A stretch of 64,000 nucleotides of DNA from Salipiger sp. IMCC34102 (GTDB lineage Bacteria > Pseudomonadota > Alphaproteobacteria > Rhodobacterales > Rhodobacteraceae): NCBI RefSeq assembly GCF_004145405.1, contig NZ_SELQ01000001.1, forward strand, positions 62,001 to 126,000. Direction: 5' to 3'. Below, one piece after another: positions 1 to 10,715 of this stretch. The translations under genes were made by a program, and so were the position numbers. The notes beneath the pieces were generated by a model, which was given only the letters and a program-made list of their open reading frames with translations, was not told where the DNA came from and did no database searches. Each line of letters starts with the position of its first letter. Positions within the stretch are counted from its first letter, which is position 1.

Positions 1-134
1 TCGTTGGCCGCTGCAGTCACGTCCGCCGAGGCGTCTGCGGATCGCGCCGGCGGTCGCGGGATCTCCTGCGCGGAAACGGACCCGGGTAGAACCAACACTG
101 CACACAGAAGCGCGCTTGCGATGGCGAGCCTCAC
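1..134 (-). CDS. Secreted protein, N-terminal part only
   Basis: Only the first 44 codons are in the window; the gene runs off the left edge. It starts with GTG at 134, and that codon overlaps the TGA of the upstream prephenate dehydrogenase gene as GTGA, so translation is probably coupled. The N-terminus is a clear Sec signal peptide: MRLAIAS, a Leu/Val/Ala-rich core, then VSAQE with cleavage likely after Ala. The start of the mature part is rich in Pro, Arg and Ala. The family cannot be read from this fragment. Extensin-like proteins often follow this dehydrogenase in related genomes, but that is memory of gene order, not something seen here. Confidence 0.6.
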   Translation of the reverse strand, partial: MRLAIASALLCAVLVLPGSVSAQEIPRPPARSADASADVTAAAN

Positions 135-1048
135 TTCGTACCGGCCTTGCGCCCGAAATCCGGCGCGTCGGTATCCTGGCCCGCCTCGATGATCCCCCGC
201 CGAATCGCGCGGGTGCGGGTGAAATAATCGTGCAGCGCCGGACCGTCGGCGGTCCGGATCGCACGCTGCAACGCAAAGAGCTCCTCGGTGAACCGGCCCA
301 GGATCTCCAGCGTGGCATCCTTGTTGGTCAGGAAGACATCGCGCCACATGGTGGGGTCCGAGGCCGCGATTCGCGTGAAGTCGCGAAAGCCCGCGGCCGA
401 ATACTTGATGACCTCGCTGTCAGTCACCCGGCTCAGGTCGTCGGCCACGCCGACCATGGTATAGGCGATGAGGTGCGGCGTGTGGCTGGTCACGGCCAGG
501 ACCAGATCGTGATGCTCGGCGTCCATCTGGTCGACGTTGGCCCCCATGCCGCGCCACAGGCGCGCCAGCCGGTCCACGGCCCCCTGATCGGTGTCCTCCA
601 CCGGCACCAGGATGCACCAGCGGTTGTCGTAAAGCTCCGCGAAGCCCGCGCGCGGGCCGGAGTGTTCGGTTCCGGCGAGCGGATGCGCGGGTACGAAATG
701 CACGCCTGCAGGCACATGGGGTTGAACCGCCTCGATCACCGCCTTCTTGACCGATCCCACGTCCGACAGCGTTGCACCGGGTTTGAGCGCCGGCCCGATC
801 TCCTCCATCACGGCGCCCATCGCGCCCACCGGCACGCAAAGCACGACCAGATCGGCCTCCGCCACGGCCTCGGCCGCGGTCTCGCAGACCTCGCACAGGT
901 CGAGTTCCCGCGCGGTCTCTCGCGTCTCGACGCTGCGTGCATAGCCGGTGATCCGACCAGCGAGCCCCGCGCGCTTCATCGCCAAGGCCATGGACGATGC
1001 GATCAAGCCCAGGCCGATCAGCGCCACCTTGTCGTAGATCACGCTCAT
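131..1048 (-). CDS. tyrA: Prephenate/arogenate dehydrogenase
   Basis: A 305-aa monofunctional enzyme of tyrosine synthesis, oxidatively decarboxylating prephenate (or arogenate) with NAD(P). The N-terminus ([19 protein letters not shown]) is the Rossmann glycine loop, and the rest matches the TyrA helical dimerisation domain, with the conserved [11 protein letters not shown] and [11 protein letters not shown] stretches. There is no chorismate mutase domain. The ATG at 1048 overlaps the stop of the upstream aminotransferase gene as ATGA. The frame stays open upstream inside that gene, but those codons are not family-like. Pairing with an aminotransferase fits the two last steps of tyrosine formation. 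Confidence 0.93.
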   Translation of the reverse strand: MSVIYDKVALIGLGLIASSMALAMKRAGLAGRITGYARSVETRETARELDLCEVCETAAEAVAEADLVVLCVPVGAMGAVMEEIGPALKPGATLSDVGSVKKAVIEAVQPHVPAGVHFVPAHPLAGTEHSGPRAGFAELYDNRWCILVPVEDTDQGAVDRLARLWRGMGANVDQMDAEHHDLVLAVTSHTPHLIAYTMVGVADDLSRVTDSEVIKYSAAGFRDFTRIAASDPTMWRDVFLTNKDATLEILGRFTEELFALQRAIRTADGPALHDYFTRTRAIRRGIIEAGQDTDAPDFGRKAGTK

Positions 1049-2124
1049 CGGCTGTCCTTGAACTGGCCTATGGCATGCGCCACCCGGCGGCAGGCGCTTT
1101 CGTCGCCGACGGTGATCCGCAGGCAATGCGGAAACCCGTAGGACTTGGGATGCCGCACCACGATCCCCTGACTTTCCAGGTAGACGTTGCAGGCCAGCGC
1201 CTCGTCTTCCGAGGCAAAGCGGGCCAGGATGAAATTCGCGGTCGATGTGTCCGAGGGCACGCCCCGCTCCGCAAGGGCCGTCGACAGCCAGTCGCGCCAC
1301 CGGGCATTCTCGGCTCGGCATTTCTCGGTGTAGTCGGTGTCGCGCACCGCGGCCTCGGCGGCGGCAAGGGCGCCGCCCGAGAGGTTGAAAGGCCCCCGGA
1401 TGCGGTTGAGCACGTCGATCACTGCGCGCGGTCCGTAACCCCAGCCGATGCGCAAGCCCCCCAGCCCGTAGATCTTGGAAAAGGTGCGCGTCATGAAGAC
1501 GTTATCGCGCGCCTCGACCAGCGCGCGCCCCCCGTCGTAGCCTTCCGCGAACTCGGCGTAGGCGCCGTCCAGCACCAGCATCGCGCGCTCCGGCAACCCG
1601 GCGGCGAGGCGCGCGATCTCGGCCTGGCCGATCATCGTCGCGGTCGGATTGGCGGGGTTGGCGATATAGACCAGACGGGTCGCGTCCGTGCAGGCCGCGA
1701 GGATCGCATCCACGTCGATCACGCGCTCGCGCTCGGGCACCACGACCGGCGTGGCCCCGACAGCCAGCGCCACGATGCGGTAGATGGCAAAGCCGTGCTC
1801 GGTGTAGATCACCTCGTCGCCTGGGCCGGTGTAGGCCTGGGCCAGCAGGTGCAAAATTTCGTCCGAACCCACGCCGCAGATCACCCGGTCGGGGTCGACC
1901 GACCAGACATCCCCGATCGCGCGGCGCAGTCTTGCATGGTCGGTGACCGGATATCGGTGCAGGTCGTGGACCGCGCGGGCGTAGGCGTCCTTGGCCTTCG
2001 GCGAAGGCCCGTGGGGATTCTCGTTCGACGACAGCTTCAGGATATTCGTCATGCCCGCGACGGAACTCGCCCCGCCCTTATAGAGCGTGATGTCCATGAT
2101 CGACGGCTTCGGAGAGATGGTCAT
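1045..2124 (-). CDS. hisC: HisC-family aminotransferase (histidinol-phosphate / aromatic)
   Basis: A 359-aa fold-type I PLP aminotransferase. [11 protein letters not shown] near residue 35, NPANPT at 156-161 and the PLP lysine K217 in [15 protein letters not shown] are all present. The family transaminates histidinol phosphate, and many members also accept phenylalanine or tyrosine. The overlap with prephenate dehydrogenase, rather than with his genes, points to a role in aromatic amino acid synthesis; this is inferred from context. The ATG at 2124 was chosen because AAGGGA lies 8 bases before it; an in-frame ATG at 2148 has no better ribosome site. Confidence 0.88.
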   Translation of the reverse strand: MTISPKPSIMDITLYKGGASSVAGMTNILKLSSNENPHGPSPKAKDAYARAVHDLHRYPVTDHARLRRAIGDVWSVDPDRVICGVGSDEILHLLAQAYTGPGDEVIYTEHGFAIYRIVALAVGATPVVVPERERVIDVDAILAACTDATRLVYIANPANPTATMIGQAEIARLAAGLPERAMLVLDGAYAEFAEGYDGGRALVEARDNVFMTRTFSKIYGLGGLRIGWGYGPRAVIDVLNRIRGPFNLSGGALAAAEAAVRDTDYTEKCRAENARWRDWLSTALAERGVPSDTSTANFILARFASEDEALACNVYLESQGIVVRHPKSYGFPHCLRITVGDESACRRVAHAIGQFKDSR

Positions 2125-2222
2125 GCGCGCGGTCCCTTGTGCCTGCACGTTCTAGCGAGGCGCGCGTGTCCTGACCAGTGACAAGCACGACATGATGCGG
2201 GCCTCGTGGGCGCCTTGCCGCC

Positions 2223-3635
2223 CTAGTTCGCCAGGGTGTTCTTGAGCGCCCAGGGCGTTTCGGGAAGCAGATCCTCCGGAAAATGCTCCGACCGGTTGTC
2301 GAGCGGCGTCCAACCCGTGTAATGCCCCTCGACCGGACCGAGGTAGGGCCGCTGCACCTCGAGGCAGCGGGCGTGGTCCATCTCGTCGGTCTCGACGATG
2401 CCCGCCTGGGGATTCTCGAGCGCCCAGACCATCCCGGCGAGCACGGCCGAGGTGACCTGCAGACCGGTCGCGTTCTGGTAGGGCGCCAGCTTGCGCGCCT
2501 CTGCGTTCGACAGGCGACTGCCGTACCACAGGGCGTTCTTGTCGTGCCCGTAGAGCAGCACGCCCAGCTCGTCGATGCCGTCGACGATCTCGTCCACGTC
2601 GAGGATCTCGTGCGTCTCCTGGACCTTGCCGCTGCCGAACATCTCGTGCAGCGACAGCACCGCATCGTCGCTGGGGTGATAGGCGTAGTGACAGGTGGGC
2701 CGGTAGTCCGGCGCATGGGCAGGACCCACGGTGTAGTAATCCGCGATGGACACGCTCTCGTTATGGGTCACGAGGTAGCCGAACTGCGGACCCGGCGTCG
2801 GGCACCAGGTCCGCACCCGCGTCGCGGCCCCCGGCCGGTCGAGCCAGATCGCCGACTGGCAGCCGGTGTCGTGCCGGTGGCCGTTCTCGGGGAACCAGGG
2901 CTCGAAGGTGCCCCACCCCAGCTCGGCGGGCTGGAACCCTTCCGAGATGAAGCCTTCCACCGACCAGGTGTTGACGAAGGTGCCGCGCGGACGCGGCAGG
3001 CGGCGCGCCTGGGTGTCGCGTTCGGCGATATGCACGCCCTGGACGCCCAGCGATTGCATCAACCTGGCCCAGCCGTCGCGGTCCGTCGGCGCGGGATCGT
3101 CACGGCCGAGGTCGGCGGCCAGTTTCATCAAGCCTTCCTTCACGAACCAGCTTACCATGCCGGGATTGGCCCCGCAGCAGGACACGGCCGTCGGCCCGCC
3201 GGGGTTCGCCGCGGCCTCTTCGCGCACCGTCTCGCGCAGGGCGTAGTTCGTGCGCGCGGCATTGTCGGCCGTGTCGAAATAGAACCCGGCCCAGGGTTCG
3301 ACCACCGTGTCGATGTAGAGCGCGCCCAGCTCGCGACAGAGCCGCATGATCTCCAGCGAAGAGGTATCGACCGAAAGGTTCACGCAGAACCCGCCGCCCC
3401 CCAGCAGGTCCGACAGGACCTCGCGATAATTCTCCGGGGTCAGCGCGACTTGCAGGTGTCGATGCCCGTGTTGAGCCAGGAAGGTATGGGTCGCGGGATC
3501 GGGATCGATCACCACCAGCTTGTCCGCGTCGTACTCGAAATGGCGTTCGATCAACGGCAGCGTGCCCTTGCCGATGGATCCGAAGCCGATGAGCACGACG
3601 GCCCCTTCGATGCGACCGTAAACGGGATGAGACAT
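2223..3635 (-). CDS. hss: Homospermidine synthase
   Basis: A 470-aa NAD-dependent enzyme that joins putrescine units (or spermidine and putrescine) to make sym-homospermidine, a common alphaproteobacterial polyamine. The N-terminal Rossmann motif GFGSIGKG at residues 17-24 is of the saccharopine dehydrogenase-like type. SCCGANPGMVSWFV and SEGFQPAELGWGT are characteristic of bacterial homospermidine synthases, and the length is normal. The start ATG at 3635 follows a strong GGAGGAAG site; an earlier in-frame start at 3653 lies upstream of that site and was rejected. It stands alone between rpsD and hisC. Confidence 0.93.
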   Translation of the reverse strand: MSHPVYGRIEGAVVLIGFGSIGKGTLPLIERHFEYDADKLVVIDPDPATHTFLAQHGHRHLQVALTPENYREVLSDLLGGGGFCVNLSVDTSSLEIMRLCRELGALYIDTVVEPWAGFYFDTADNAARTNYALRETVREEAAANPGGPTAVSCCGANPGMVSWFVKEGLMKLAADLGRDDPAPTDRDGWARLMQSLGVQGVHIAERDTQARRLPRPRGTFVNTWSVEGFISEGFQPAELGWGTFEPWFPENGHRHDTGCQSAIWLDRPGAATRVRTWCPTPGPQFGYLVTHNESVSIADYYTVGPAHAPDYRPTCHYAYHPSDDAVLSLHEMFGSGKVQETHEILDVDEIVDGIDELGVLLYGHDKNALWYGSRLSNAEARKLAPYQNATGLQVTSAVLAGMVWALENPQAGIVETDEMDHARCLEVQRPYLGPVEGHYTGWTPLDNRSEHFPEDLLPETPWALKNTLAN

Positions 3636-3791
3636 GGCAACTTCCTCCTGCAACGGATCCTGTCTACCCCGGAGAGGCCGCGCGTCAACCCGCCGGCCCG
3701 CGCGGGCGCCCTGCTTCTTCTAGCGGGAAATACCTTCCCCGCAGGCGAGGCGTCCCGAACCCTCGTGCCGCACCGACGGGCGATCGAACGC

Positions 3792-3821
3792 GAAAGGGCC
3801 GCCCCGCGGGACGACCCTTTC
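3792..3821 (-). terminator. Hairpin after rpsD
   Basis: An imperfect stem of about 13 pairs (GAAAGGG... / ...CCCTTTC arms at 3792-3798 and 3815-3821) lies 22 bases after the rpsD stop. The sequence that follows on the minus strand is not U-rich, so it may act as a weak or bidirectional terminator. Confidence 0.5.
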
Positions 3822-3843
3822 CGAAACCAGCCTGATCCGAGGA

Positions 3844-4464
3844 TCAGTTCTTGGCGTAGAATTCGACGACCAGGTTCGGCTCCATCGTGACCGGGTAGGG
3901 CACGTCGCCGAGCGCCGGGGTGCGCACGAAGGTGGCGGACATCTTGGAGTGATCGACTTCCATGTAGTCGGGGACGTCGCGCTCGGGCAGTTGGGCTGCG
4001 ACCAGCACCATCTCGAGTTGCTTGGACTTGTCGCGGACGGCGATCACGTCGCCTTCCTTCACGCGGTAGGAAGGGATGTTCACGCGCTGGCCGTTCACGG
4101 TCACGTGGCCGTGGTTCACGAACTGGCGGGCGGCGAAGACGGTGGGGACGAACTTGGCGCGGTAGACGACGGCGTCGAGGCGGCGCTCCAGCAGGCCGAT
4201 CAGGTTCTCACCGGTGTCGCCCTTGACGCGCTCGGCCTCGGCGAAGATGCGGCGGAACTGCTTTTCGGTGATGTCGCCGTAGTAGCCCTTCAGCTTCTGC
4301 TTGGCGCGCAGCTGCAGGCCGAAGTCGGACACCTTGCCCTTGCGGCGCTGGCCGTGCTGGCCGGGGCCGTATTCACGGCGGTTGACCGGGGACTTGGGGC
4401 GGCCCCAGATGTTTTCGCCCATGCGGCGGTCGATCTTGTACTTGGCAGACGTGCGTTTGGTCAC
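3844..4464 (-). CDS. rpsD: 30S ribosomal protein S4
   Basis: A 206-aa uS4 protein, an early 16S rRNA binder in small-subunit assembly. [20 protein letters not shown] at the N-terminus and the S4 RNA-binding domain ([33 protein letters not shown]) are clear. The GTG start at 4464 is preceded by AAGGAGA at good spacing and gives the usual family length; codons upstream in the same frame are not S4-like. It stands alone rather than in the S13-S11-S4-rpoA operon, which is usual for alphaproteobacteria. Confidence 0.97.
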   Translation of the reverse strand: MTKRTSAKYKIDRRMGENIWGRPKSPVNRREYGPGQHGQRRKGKVSDFGLQLRAKQKLKGYYGDITEKQFRRIFAEAERVKGDTGENLIGLLERRLDAVVYRAKFVPTVFAARQFVNHGHVTVNGQRVNIPSYRVKEGDVIAVRDKSKQLEMVLVAAQLPERDVPDYMEVDHSKMSATFVRTPALGDVPYPVTMEPNLVVEFYAKN

Positions 4465-4624
4465 GGCTGATCTCCTTCGTTTTGGTTTGCTTCGCAGCTT
4501 TCTTCGGATCTGCGATCCTCGGGATGCTACGCAGGTTGCGAAGGGCGTTGTCCTTTGCCCCGGAGGTGGTCCGGAACCGACAGGCGTCCCCTTGCGGGGG
4601 CCACCAACACCAGTGGTGCGGGCG

Positions 4625-4653
4625 CGCTTAAAGGGTCGGGCGGGGGGTGTCAA
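4625..4653 (-). promoter_or_regulatory. Candidate sigma70 promoter for rpsD
   Basis: On the minus strand a perfect TTGACA (4653-4648) is followed after 17 bases by TAAGCG (4630-4625). It lies about 160 bases before the rpsD start. The -35 is ideal and the -10 is poor, so this is a candidate only. Confidence 0.35.
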
Positions 4654-4667
4654 TGGCGAAGGGCGGG

Positions 4668-4703
4668 AGCCTCCGGCGGGAGTTTATTCGGCCAGATGAA
4701 AAG
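4668..4703 (+). repeat. Dispersed intergenic element, copy 1
   Basis: The pattern CCTCC-GGC-GGGA, an AT-rich TTTATT, then GCCAGA-T-GAA is shared with an inverted copy at 16218-16253. Elements of this appearance are common between genes of Rhodobacteraceae (from memory). Here it sits between the 3' end of glpK and the rpsD promoter region. Confidence 0.5.
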
Positions 4704-4722
4704 CGAACGGCGCGCGCAGGGG

Positions 4723-6213
<1,491 letters not shown>

Positions 6214-6319
6214 GGCGGCCTCCCGGAGCGTTGCAGGGCGCGCGCGGGCGCCTGCTTCCATCGTGCCCGAGTTTGCCGCCATGGGAAAGTCGGGTGGCAT
6301 GGCAAGGCGTCGGAAAGCC

Positions 6320-7879
6320 TCACGCCGCCTGCGCGACCGCCTTCCGCATCCAGGCGTCCAGCGCCGCGACCTGGTCGGCATCAAGACGCAGGCCAAGCTT
6401 GGACCGGCGCCAGACGACATCGGCTGCCGTGCGTGCGAATTCCCGAGCCACCAGCCAACGGACCTCGGCTTCGGTCAGCGTCGCGCCGAAATGGCGGCCC
6501 AGGTCCGCGGCCTCTCGCGCCGCGCCCAGCACCTGCCATGCGTCGGTGCCGTAGGCCCGGATCAGGCGCCGCGCCCAGTAGGGCGTGAGAAACGCGTAGT
6601 CGGCTTGCAGGCGCGCGATCAGCGCGTCGACCTCCGTCACGCCGAAGTCACCGCCCGGCAGCGGCACGCCTGCGGACCACTTGGGCGGCAGGTCCGAGAA
6701 ATAGGGCGCAAGCTTGTCCATCGCGTCCTCGGACAGCTTGCGGAATGTGGTGATCTTGCCGCCGAAGATGTTCAGGATCGGCGCACCACCTTCGGCTTCG
6801 ACCTTCAGCACGTAGTCGCGCGTCGCCGCCGTCGCGGACTTCGCCCCGTCGTCGTAGAGCGGGCGTACGCCGGAATAGGTCCAGACGATATCGTCCGTGC
6901 TGATGTCCTTCTTGAAGTAGCGGTTCGCGAAATCGACGAGGTAGTGCGCCTCCTCCGGCGTGCAGACCGGCGGGGTGTCGGGATCGTCATGGGCGGCATC
7001 GGTGGTGCCGATGAGGGTGAAATCGGTCTCGTAGGGGATGGCGAAGATGATCCGCCCGTCCTCGCCCTGGAAGAAGTAGCACTTGTCGTGATCGAAAAGC
7101 CGCCGGGTCACGATGTGGCTGCCGCGGACGAGGCGCACGCCCTCGGTGCTGGGGATGTGCACGGTATCGTGGATGATGTTCCCGACCCAGGGGCCGCCGG
7201 CATTGACCAGCGCGCGGGCGGTGATGCTGCGCGCGCCGCCCGGACCATCCAGATCGACCGTCCAGTGATCCCCCGTCCGCCGCGCCGCGACGACGCGGGT
7301 GCGCACCAAGATATCCGCCCCGCGCTCCTGCGCGTCGCGGGCGTTCAGGACGACAAGACGGCTGTCCTCGATCCAGCAGTCGGAGTATTCGTAAGCCGTT
7401 TTGAACCGATCCTCCAAGGGCGCCCCTTCCGGGCCTGCGGTCAGGTCCACTGTCGTCGTGCCCGGCAGGATCGTACGGCCGCCGAGGTGGTCGTAGAGGA
7501 AGAGGCCAAGCCGGATTAACCACATCGGACGCCGCCCCTTCATCCAGGGCATCACGGTGCTGAGGATCCGCGAGGTCGGCGTTTCGCTCTCGAAGCGCAT
7601 GTCGGGGCTGTAGGGCAACACGAAACGCATCGGCCAGGCGATATGCGGCATGGCGCGCAGCAGCGTCTCGCGCTCGGCCAGGGCGTGGCGGACGAGGTTG
7701 ATCTCGAAGTATTCGAGATAGCGCAGCCCGCCGTGAAAGAGCTTGGTCGAGGCGCTGGAGGTCGCCGAGGCGAGATCGTGCATTTCGGCCAGGCCAACGC
7801 GCAGGCCGCGGCCCGAGGCGTCGCGCGCGATGCCGGTGCCGTTGATGCCGCCGCCGATGATGAAGATGTCGTAGTCCAT
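6320..7879 (-). CDS. glpD: Glycerol-3-phosphate dehydrogenase (aerobic, FAD)
   Basis: A 519-aa membrane-associated flavoprotein that oxidises glycerol 3-phosphate to dihydroxyacetone phosphate and feeds electrons to quinone. The FAD dinucleotide loop GGGINGTG is at residues 9-16, followed by [16 protein letters not shown], a GlpD signature. GVRPLYDDG and the C-terminal helical domain are present at normal length. It probably forms an operon with glpK downstream. No glycerol facilitator or GlpR-type repressor is in the window. Confidence 0.96.
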   Translation of the reverse strand: MDYDIFIIGGGINGTGIARDASGRGLRVGLAEMHDLASATSSASTKLFHGGLRYLEYFEINLVRHALAERETLLRAMPHIAWPMRFVLPYSPDMRFESETPTSRILSTVMPWMKGRRPMWLIRLGLFLYDHLGGRTILPGTTTVDLTAGPEGAPLEDRFKTAYEYSDCWIEDSRLVVLNARDAQERGADILVRTRVVAARRTGDHWTVDLDGPGGARSITARALVNAGGPWVGNIIHDTVHIPSTEGVRLVRGSHIVTRRLFDHDKCYFFQGEDGRIIFAIPYETDFTLIGTTDAAHDDPDTPPVCTPEEAHYLVDFANRYFKKDISTDDIVWTYSGVRPLYDDGAKSATAATRDYVLKVEAEGGAPILNIFGGKITTFRKLSEDAMDKLAPYFSDLPPKWSAGVPLPGGDFGVTEVDALIARLQADYAFLTPYWARRLIRAYGTDAWQVLGAAREAADLGRHFGATLTEAEVRWLVAREFARTAADVVWRRSKLGLRLDADQVAALDAWMRKAVAQAA

Positions 7880-7918
7880 GCCCCGGACCTATCGCAAAAC
7901 CAGCCGCAGGGAACCCGC

Positions 7919-8350
7919 CTATCCCAGAAGCTGCATGAGCCTGCGCAACGCCGCGGCGTAGCCTTCGGTGCCCAGCCCCGCGATCACCGCGTCGGCGCGG
8001 GCCGAGACATAGGAATGGTGGCGGAACGCTTCGCGCTTGTGGATGTTCGAGATATGGACCTCGATCACGGGTCCGTCGTAGGCATTCAGCGCATCGAGGA
8101 TCGCGACGGAGGTGTGCGAATAGGCGCCCGGGTTGATGACGATGGCATCGGCATCATTGCGCCCGGCCTGGATCAGATCGACGAGCGTGCCCTCGTGGTT
8201 GGATTGCTCGAACTGCAAGTCCACGCCTTCCCCCACCGTGGCGCGGCAAAGGTCGGCCACGTCGTCCAGGGTCTGGGCGCCGTAGATCTCCGGCTGGCGC
8301 TGGCCGAGCAGGTTCAGGTTCGGTCCGTTGAGGATCAGGATCTTGGGCAT
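7919..8350 (-). CDS. aroQ: 3-dehydroquinate dehydratase, type II
   Basis: A 143-aa small dodecameric dehydroquinase of the shikimate pathway. It opens with [21 protein letters not shown], which carries the catalytic tyrosine, and has [13 protein letters not shown] and [14 protein letters not shown] with the conserved His residues. The ATG at 8350 follows AAGGAGG. It lies between a terminator and glpD, so it seems to have its own promoter, possibly reading into glpDK. Why it sits with carbon-uptake genes is unclear. Confidence 0.95.
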   Translation of the reverse strand: MPKILILNGPNLNLLGQRQPEIYGAQTLDDVADLCRATVGEGVDLQFEQSNHEGTLVDLIQAGRNDADAIVINPGAYSHTSVAILDALNAYDGPVIEVHISNIHKREAFRHHSYVSARADAVIAGLGTEGYAAALRRLMQLLG

Positions 8351-8401
8351 GCGGGCCTCCTTGTGCGCGACCATGCCGGATCGGGCGGACCTGCGCCATG
8401 C

Positions 8402-8431
8402 AAAAAGGCGCGCCTTGCGTGACGCGCCTTT
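8402..8431 (-). terminator. Rho-independent terminator of the aglEFGK operon
   Basis: On the minus strand a stem AAAGGCGCG / CGCGCCTTT with a 10-base loop ends in a run of five T. It lies 16 bases after the ATPase gene stop and separates the transporter from aroQ. Confidence 0.85.
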
Positions 8432-8446
8432 CGCGGCAGGTCGACG

Positions 8447-9535
8447 TCAGCGGTATTTCAGCGACCGGCCATCCTTGAAGATCTGCACCTTCTCGGGTGC
8501 CGCGGACATGCGCACGTCGCGCCCGCGCAGATCGGCGTGGATGCCCGGCAGCTTGCCGATCACCGCGTCGTTGTCGCCGATCCGCTCGAAGTAAAGGAGC
8601 GTGACCTCGCCCAGGGCCTCGGTGATGTTGACCGTTCCATGGAAGATGTAATCGCCGTCCGTCGCGACGAGGTCTTCGGGACGGACGCCCACGTTGACGC
8701 GCGCCCCCATGTCCGCATCGGTCGAGGCGACGTCCGCCAGCGCCGTGCCGCCGCCGTCCAGCCTCACCCGGGTCTGCGCACCGGTTTCGACGATCTCGCC
8801 CGAGAGCAGGTTCATGGCAGGAGAACCGATGAACTGCGCTACGAACTCGTTCTCCGGTCGCTCGTAAAGCTCCAGCGGGGTGCCGACCTGCGCGATGCCC
8901 TTGTTGGCCAGGACGACGATGCGGCTCGCGAGCGTCATCGCCTCGACCTGGTCGTGGGTGACGTAGATCATCGTGCTGTCGGGCATCGATTCCTTGAGCT
9001 GCGCGATCTCGATCCGGGTGGCGACCCGCAGCGCCGCGTCGAGGTTCGAGAGCGGCTCGTCGAAGAGATAAACCTTGGGATCGCGCACGATGGACCGCCC
9101 GATCGCGACCCGCTGGCGCTGCCCGCCCGAAAGCGCCTTGGGCAGACGGTCGAGGTAAGGTTCCAGCTGGAGGATCTTCGCGGCCTTCATGACGGCGGCG
9201 TCGATCTCTTCCTTGGACTTCTTGGCGAGTTTCAGCGCGAAGCTCATGTTGTCGCGCACGGTCATGTGCGGGTAGAGCGCGTAGCTTTGGAACACCATCG
9301 CGATGCCACGCTGCGCAGGGGGCGTGTCGTTCACGACCTGGCCGTCGATTTCGAGCGTGCCGGAGGTGATCTTCTCGAGCCCCGCGATCATCCGCAGCAA
9401 GGTCGACTTGCCGCAGCCGGAGGGACCGACGAAGACGATCAATTCGCCCGCCTTGATGTCGAGGTTGATGTCGTTGAGGACGTTGACCGTTCCACCGTAG
9501 GTCTTCTCGATGTCGGTCAGCTTGAGAGTGGCCAT
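8447..9535 (-). CDS. aglK: Sugar ABC transporter ATP-binding protein (AglK/MalK type)
   Basis: A 362-aa ATPase of the MalK/UgpC/AglK group. Walker A GPSGCGKST is at 37-45, the signature LSGGQRQR begins at 135, Walker B YLFDEP is at 156-161, and the C-terminal half is the regulatory OB/TOBE domain (NVGVRPEDL). It energises the two permeases encoded just upstream. The start has GGAG 8 bases before it. It is the last gene before the terminator. Confidence 0.92.
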   Translation of the reverse strand: MATLKLTDIEKTYGGTVNVLNDINLDIKAGELIVFVGPSGCGKSTLLRMIAGLEKITSGTLEIDGQVVNDTPPAQRGIAMVFQSYALYPHMTVRDNMSFALKLAKKSKEEIDAAVMKAAKILQLEPYLDRLPKALSGGQRQRVAIGRSIVRDPKVYLFDEPLSNLDAALRVATRIEIAQLKESMPDSTMIYVTHDQVEAMTLASRIVVLANKGIAQVGTPLELYERPENEFVAQFIGSPAMNLLSGEIVETGAQTRVRLDGGGTALADVASTDADMGARVNVGVRPEDLVATDGDYIFHGTVNITEALGEVTLLYFERIGDNDAVIGKLPGIHADLRGRDVRMSAAPEKVQIFKDGRSLKYR

Positions 9536-9547
9536 ACCCGGTCTCCT

Positions 9548-10702
9548 TTATTTCACGGACCCGGCCAGCAGGCCGCGGACGAGGTAGCGTTGAAGGGTGA
9601 AGAACACCAGAAGCGGGATCGTGATCGACACGAAGGCGGCGGCGGCCAGGATCCCCCAGTCCCCCCCGCGAGAGCCGAGCAGATCGTCGGCGATCTTCAC
9701 GGTCATGACTTTCGTCTCGTCCGACGAAGGCAGGAAGACCTTGGCGATCAGCAGGTCGTTCCAGGTCCACAGGAACTGGAAGATCGCGAAGGCGGCCAGC
9801 GCCGGGAAGGACAGCGGCAGGATGATCTTGGTGAAGATCTGGAAGTCGGTGCCGCCGTCGACGCGGGCGCTCTCGATGATGTCGCGCGGCAGTCCGATCA
9901 TGTAGTTGCGCAACAGGTAGACCGCGAGCGGCTGCCCGAAGGCCGAGTGCGCGAGCCAGATTCCGAGGAACGACTGCCCGATCCCCACCTGGTTGTGCAA
10001 GGTCAGCATCGGCACCAGCGCCAACTGCAATGGGACGACCAGAAGACCGATGATCGCGGCAATCAGCCAGGTACGCCCCGCGAAATCCATCCAGGCCAGC
10101 GCGTAGGCGGCGAAGGCCGCCATCAGGATCGGGATGATCGTCGTCGGGATCGTCACCGTCAGCGTGTTCACGAAGGCCTGGCCCATCCCCCCGGCCGTCA
10201 GCACCGTGCGGTAGTTGTCGAGCGTGAAGCTGGGCGGTGCCTCTGCCACGATGTAGTAACGCGGACCGCTCCCCTCGGGATCTTCGGGCACGGTGAAGAC
10301 GTAATCGCCGTTGCGTTCGACGATGAGCGTCTCTCCGTCGCCGAGGTCGGCGACCTCTCCCGCGGGATAGGCGCCCGGCGCTCTACCCGAATCACCGAAA
10401 GCCGCAATATTGCCTTGCCCGTCGGGGAAGCTGGGCGCGATTTCGGGATCCTCGAAGACGTTGCCGGTCAGCGCGAAGCCCCCGTCGACCGGGGTTGTGG
10501 TTTCGGTGTCCCCGCGCCCGCGGAAGGTCTGCTCGGTCGAGGACGCCGCCAGCCACCAGCCCGAGGCCGAGATGGCGTCGCGGTCCCTGAAGGACGACAC
10601 GAACAGCCCCACGGTGGGGATCAGCCAGATCAGCACCAGCAGAAGCACGGTGATGTTGACCGCGATCGAGAGACTGGATTTCTTTCCTGCGATATTGTCC
10701 AT
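9548..10702 (-). CDS. aglG: Sugar ABC transporter permease (AglG type)
   Basis: A 384-aa inner-membrane permease. The first membrane helix is near residues 11-33. A roughly 110-residue periplasmic insertion, rich in Gly and Asp, separates it from the five remaining helices; this large insertion is typical of AglG. The EAA loop (YMIGLPRDIIESARVDGG) contacts the ATPase. It lies 12 bases upstream of aglK and 13 bases after aglF. The alpha-glucoside assignment rests on family resemblance and could be another disaccharide. Confidence 0.87.
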   Translation of the reverse strand: MDNIAGKKSSLSIAVNITVLLLVLIWLIPTVGLFVSSFRDRDAISASGWWLAASSTEQTFRGRGDTETTTPVDGGFALTGNVFEDPEIAPSFPDGQGNIAAFGDSGRAPGAYPAGEVADLGDGETLIVERNGDYVFTVPEDPEGSGPRYYIVAEAPPSFTLDNYRTVLTAGGMGQAFVNTLTVTIPTTIIPILMAAFAAYALAWMDFAGRTWLIAAIIGLLVVPLQLALVPMLTLHNQVGIGQSFLGIWLAHSAFGQPLAVYLLRNYMIGLPRDIIESARVDGGTDFQIFTKIILPLSFPALAAFAIFQFLWTWNDLLIAKVFLPSSDETKVMTVKIADDLLGSRGGDWGILAAAAFVSITIPLLVFFTLQRYLVRGLLAGSVK

Positions 10703-10715
10703 GATCTCTCCCCTC

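Noticed and set aside
4500-4650. Open frame extending rpsD upstream to 4653
   Set aside because: The GTG at 4464 gives the exact family start and has a strong ribosome site; the extension crosses the candidate promoter.
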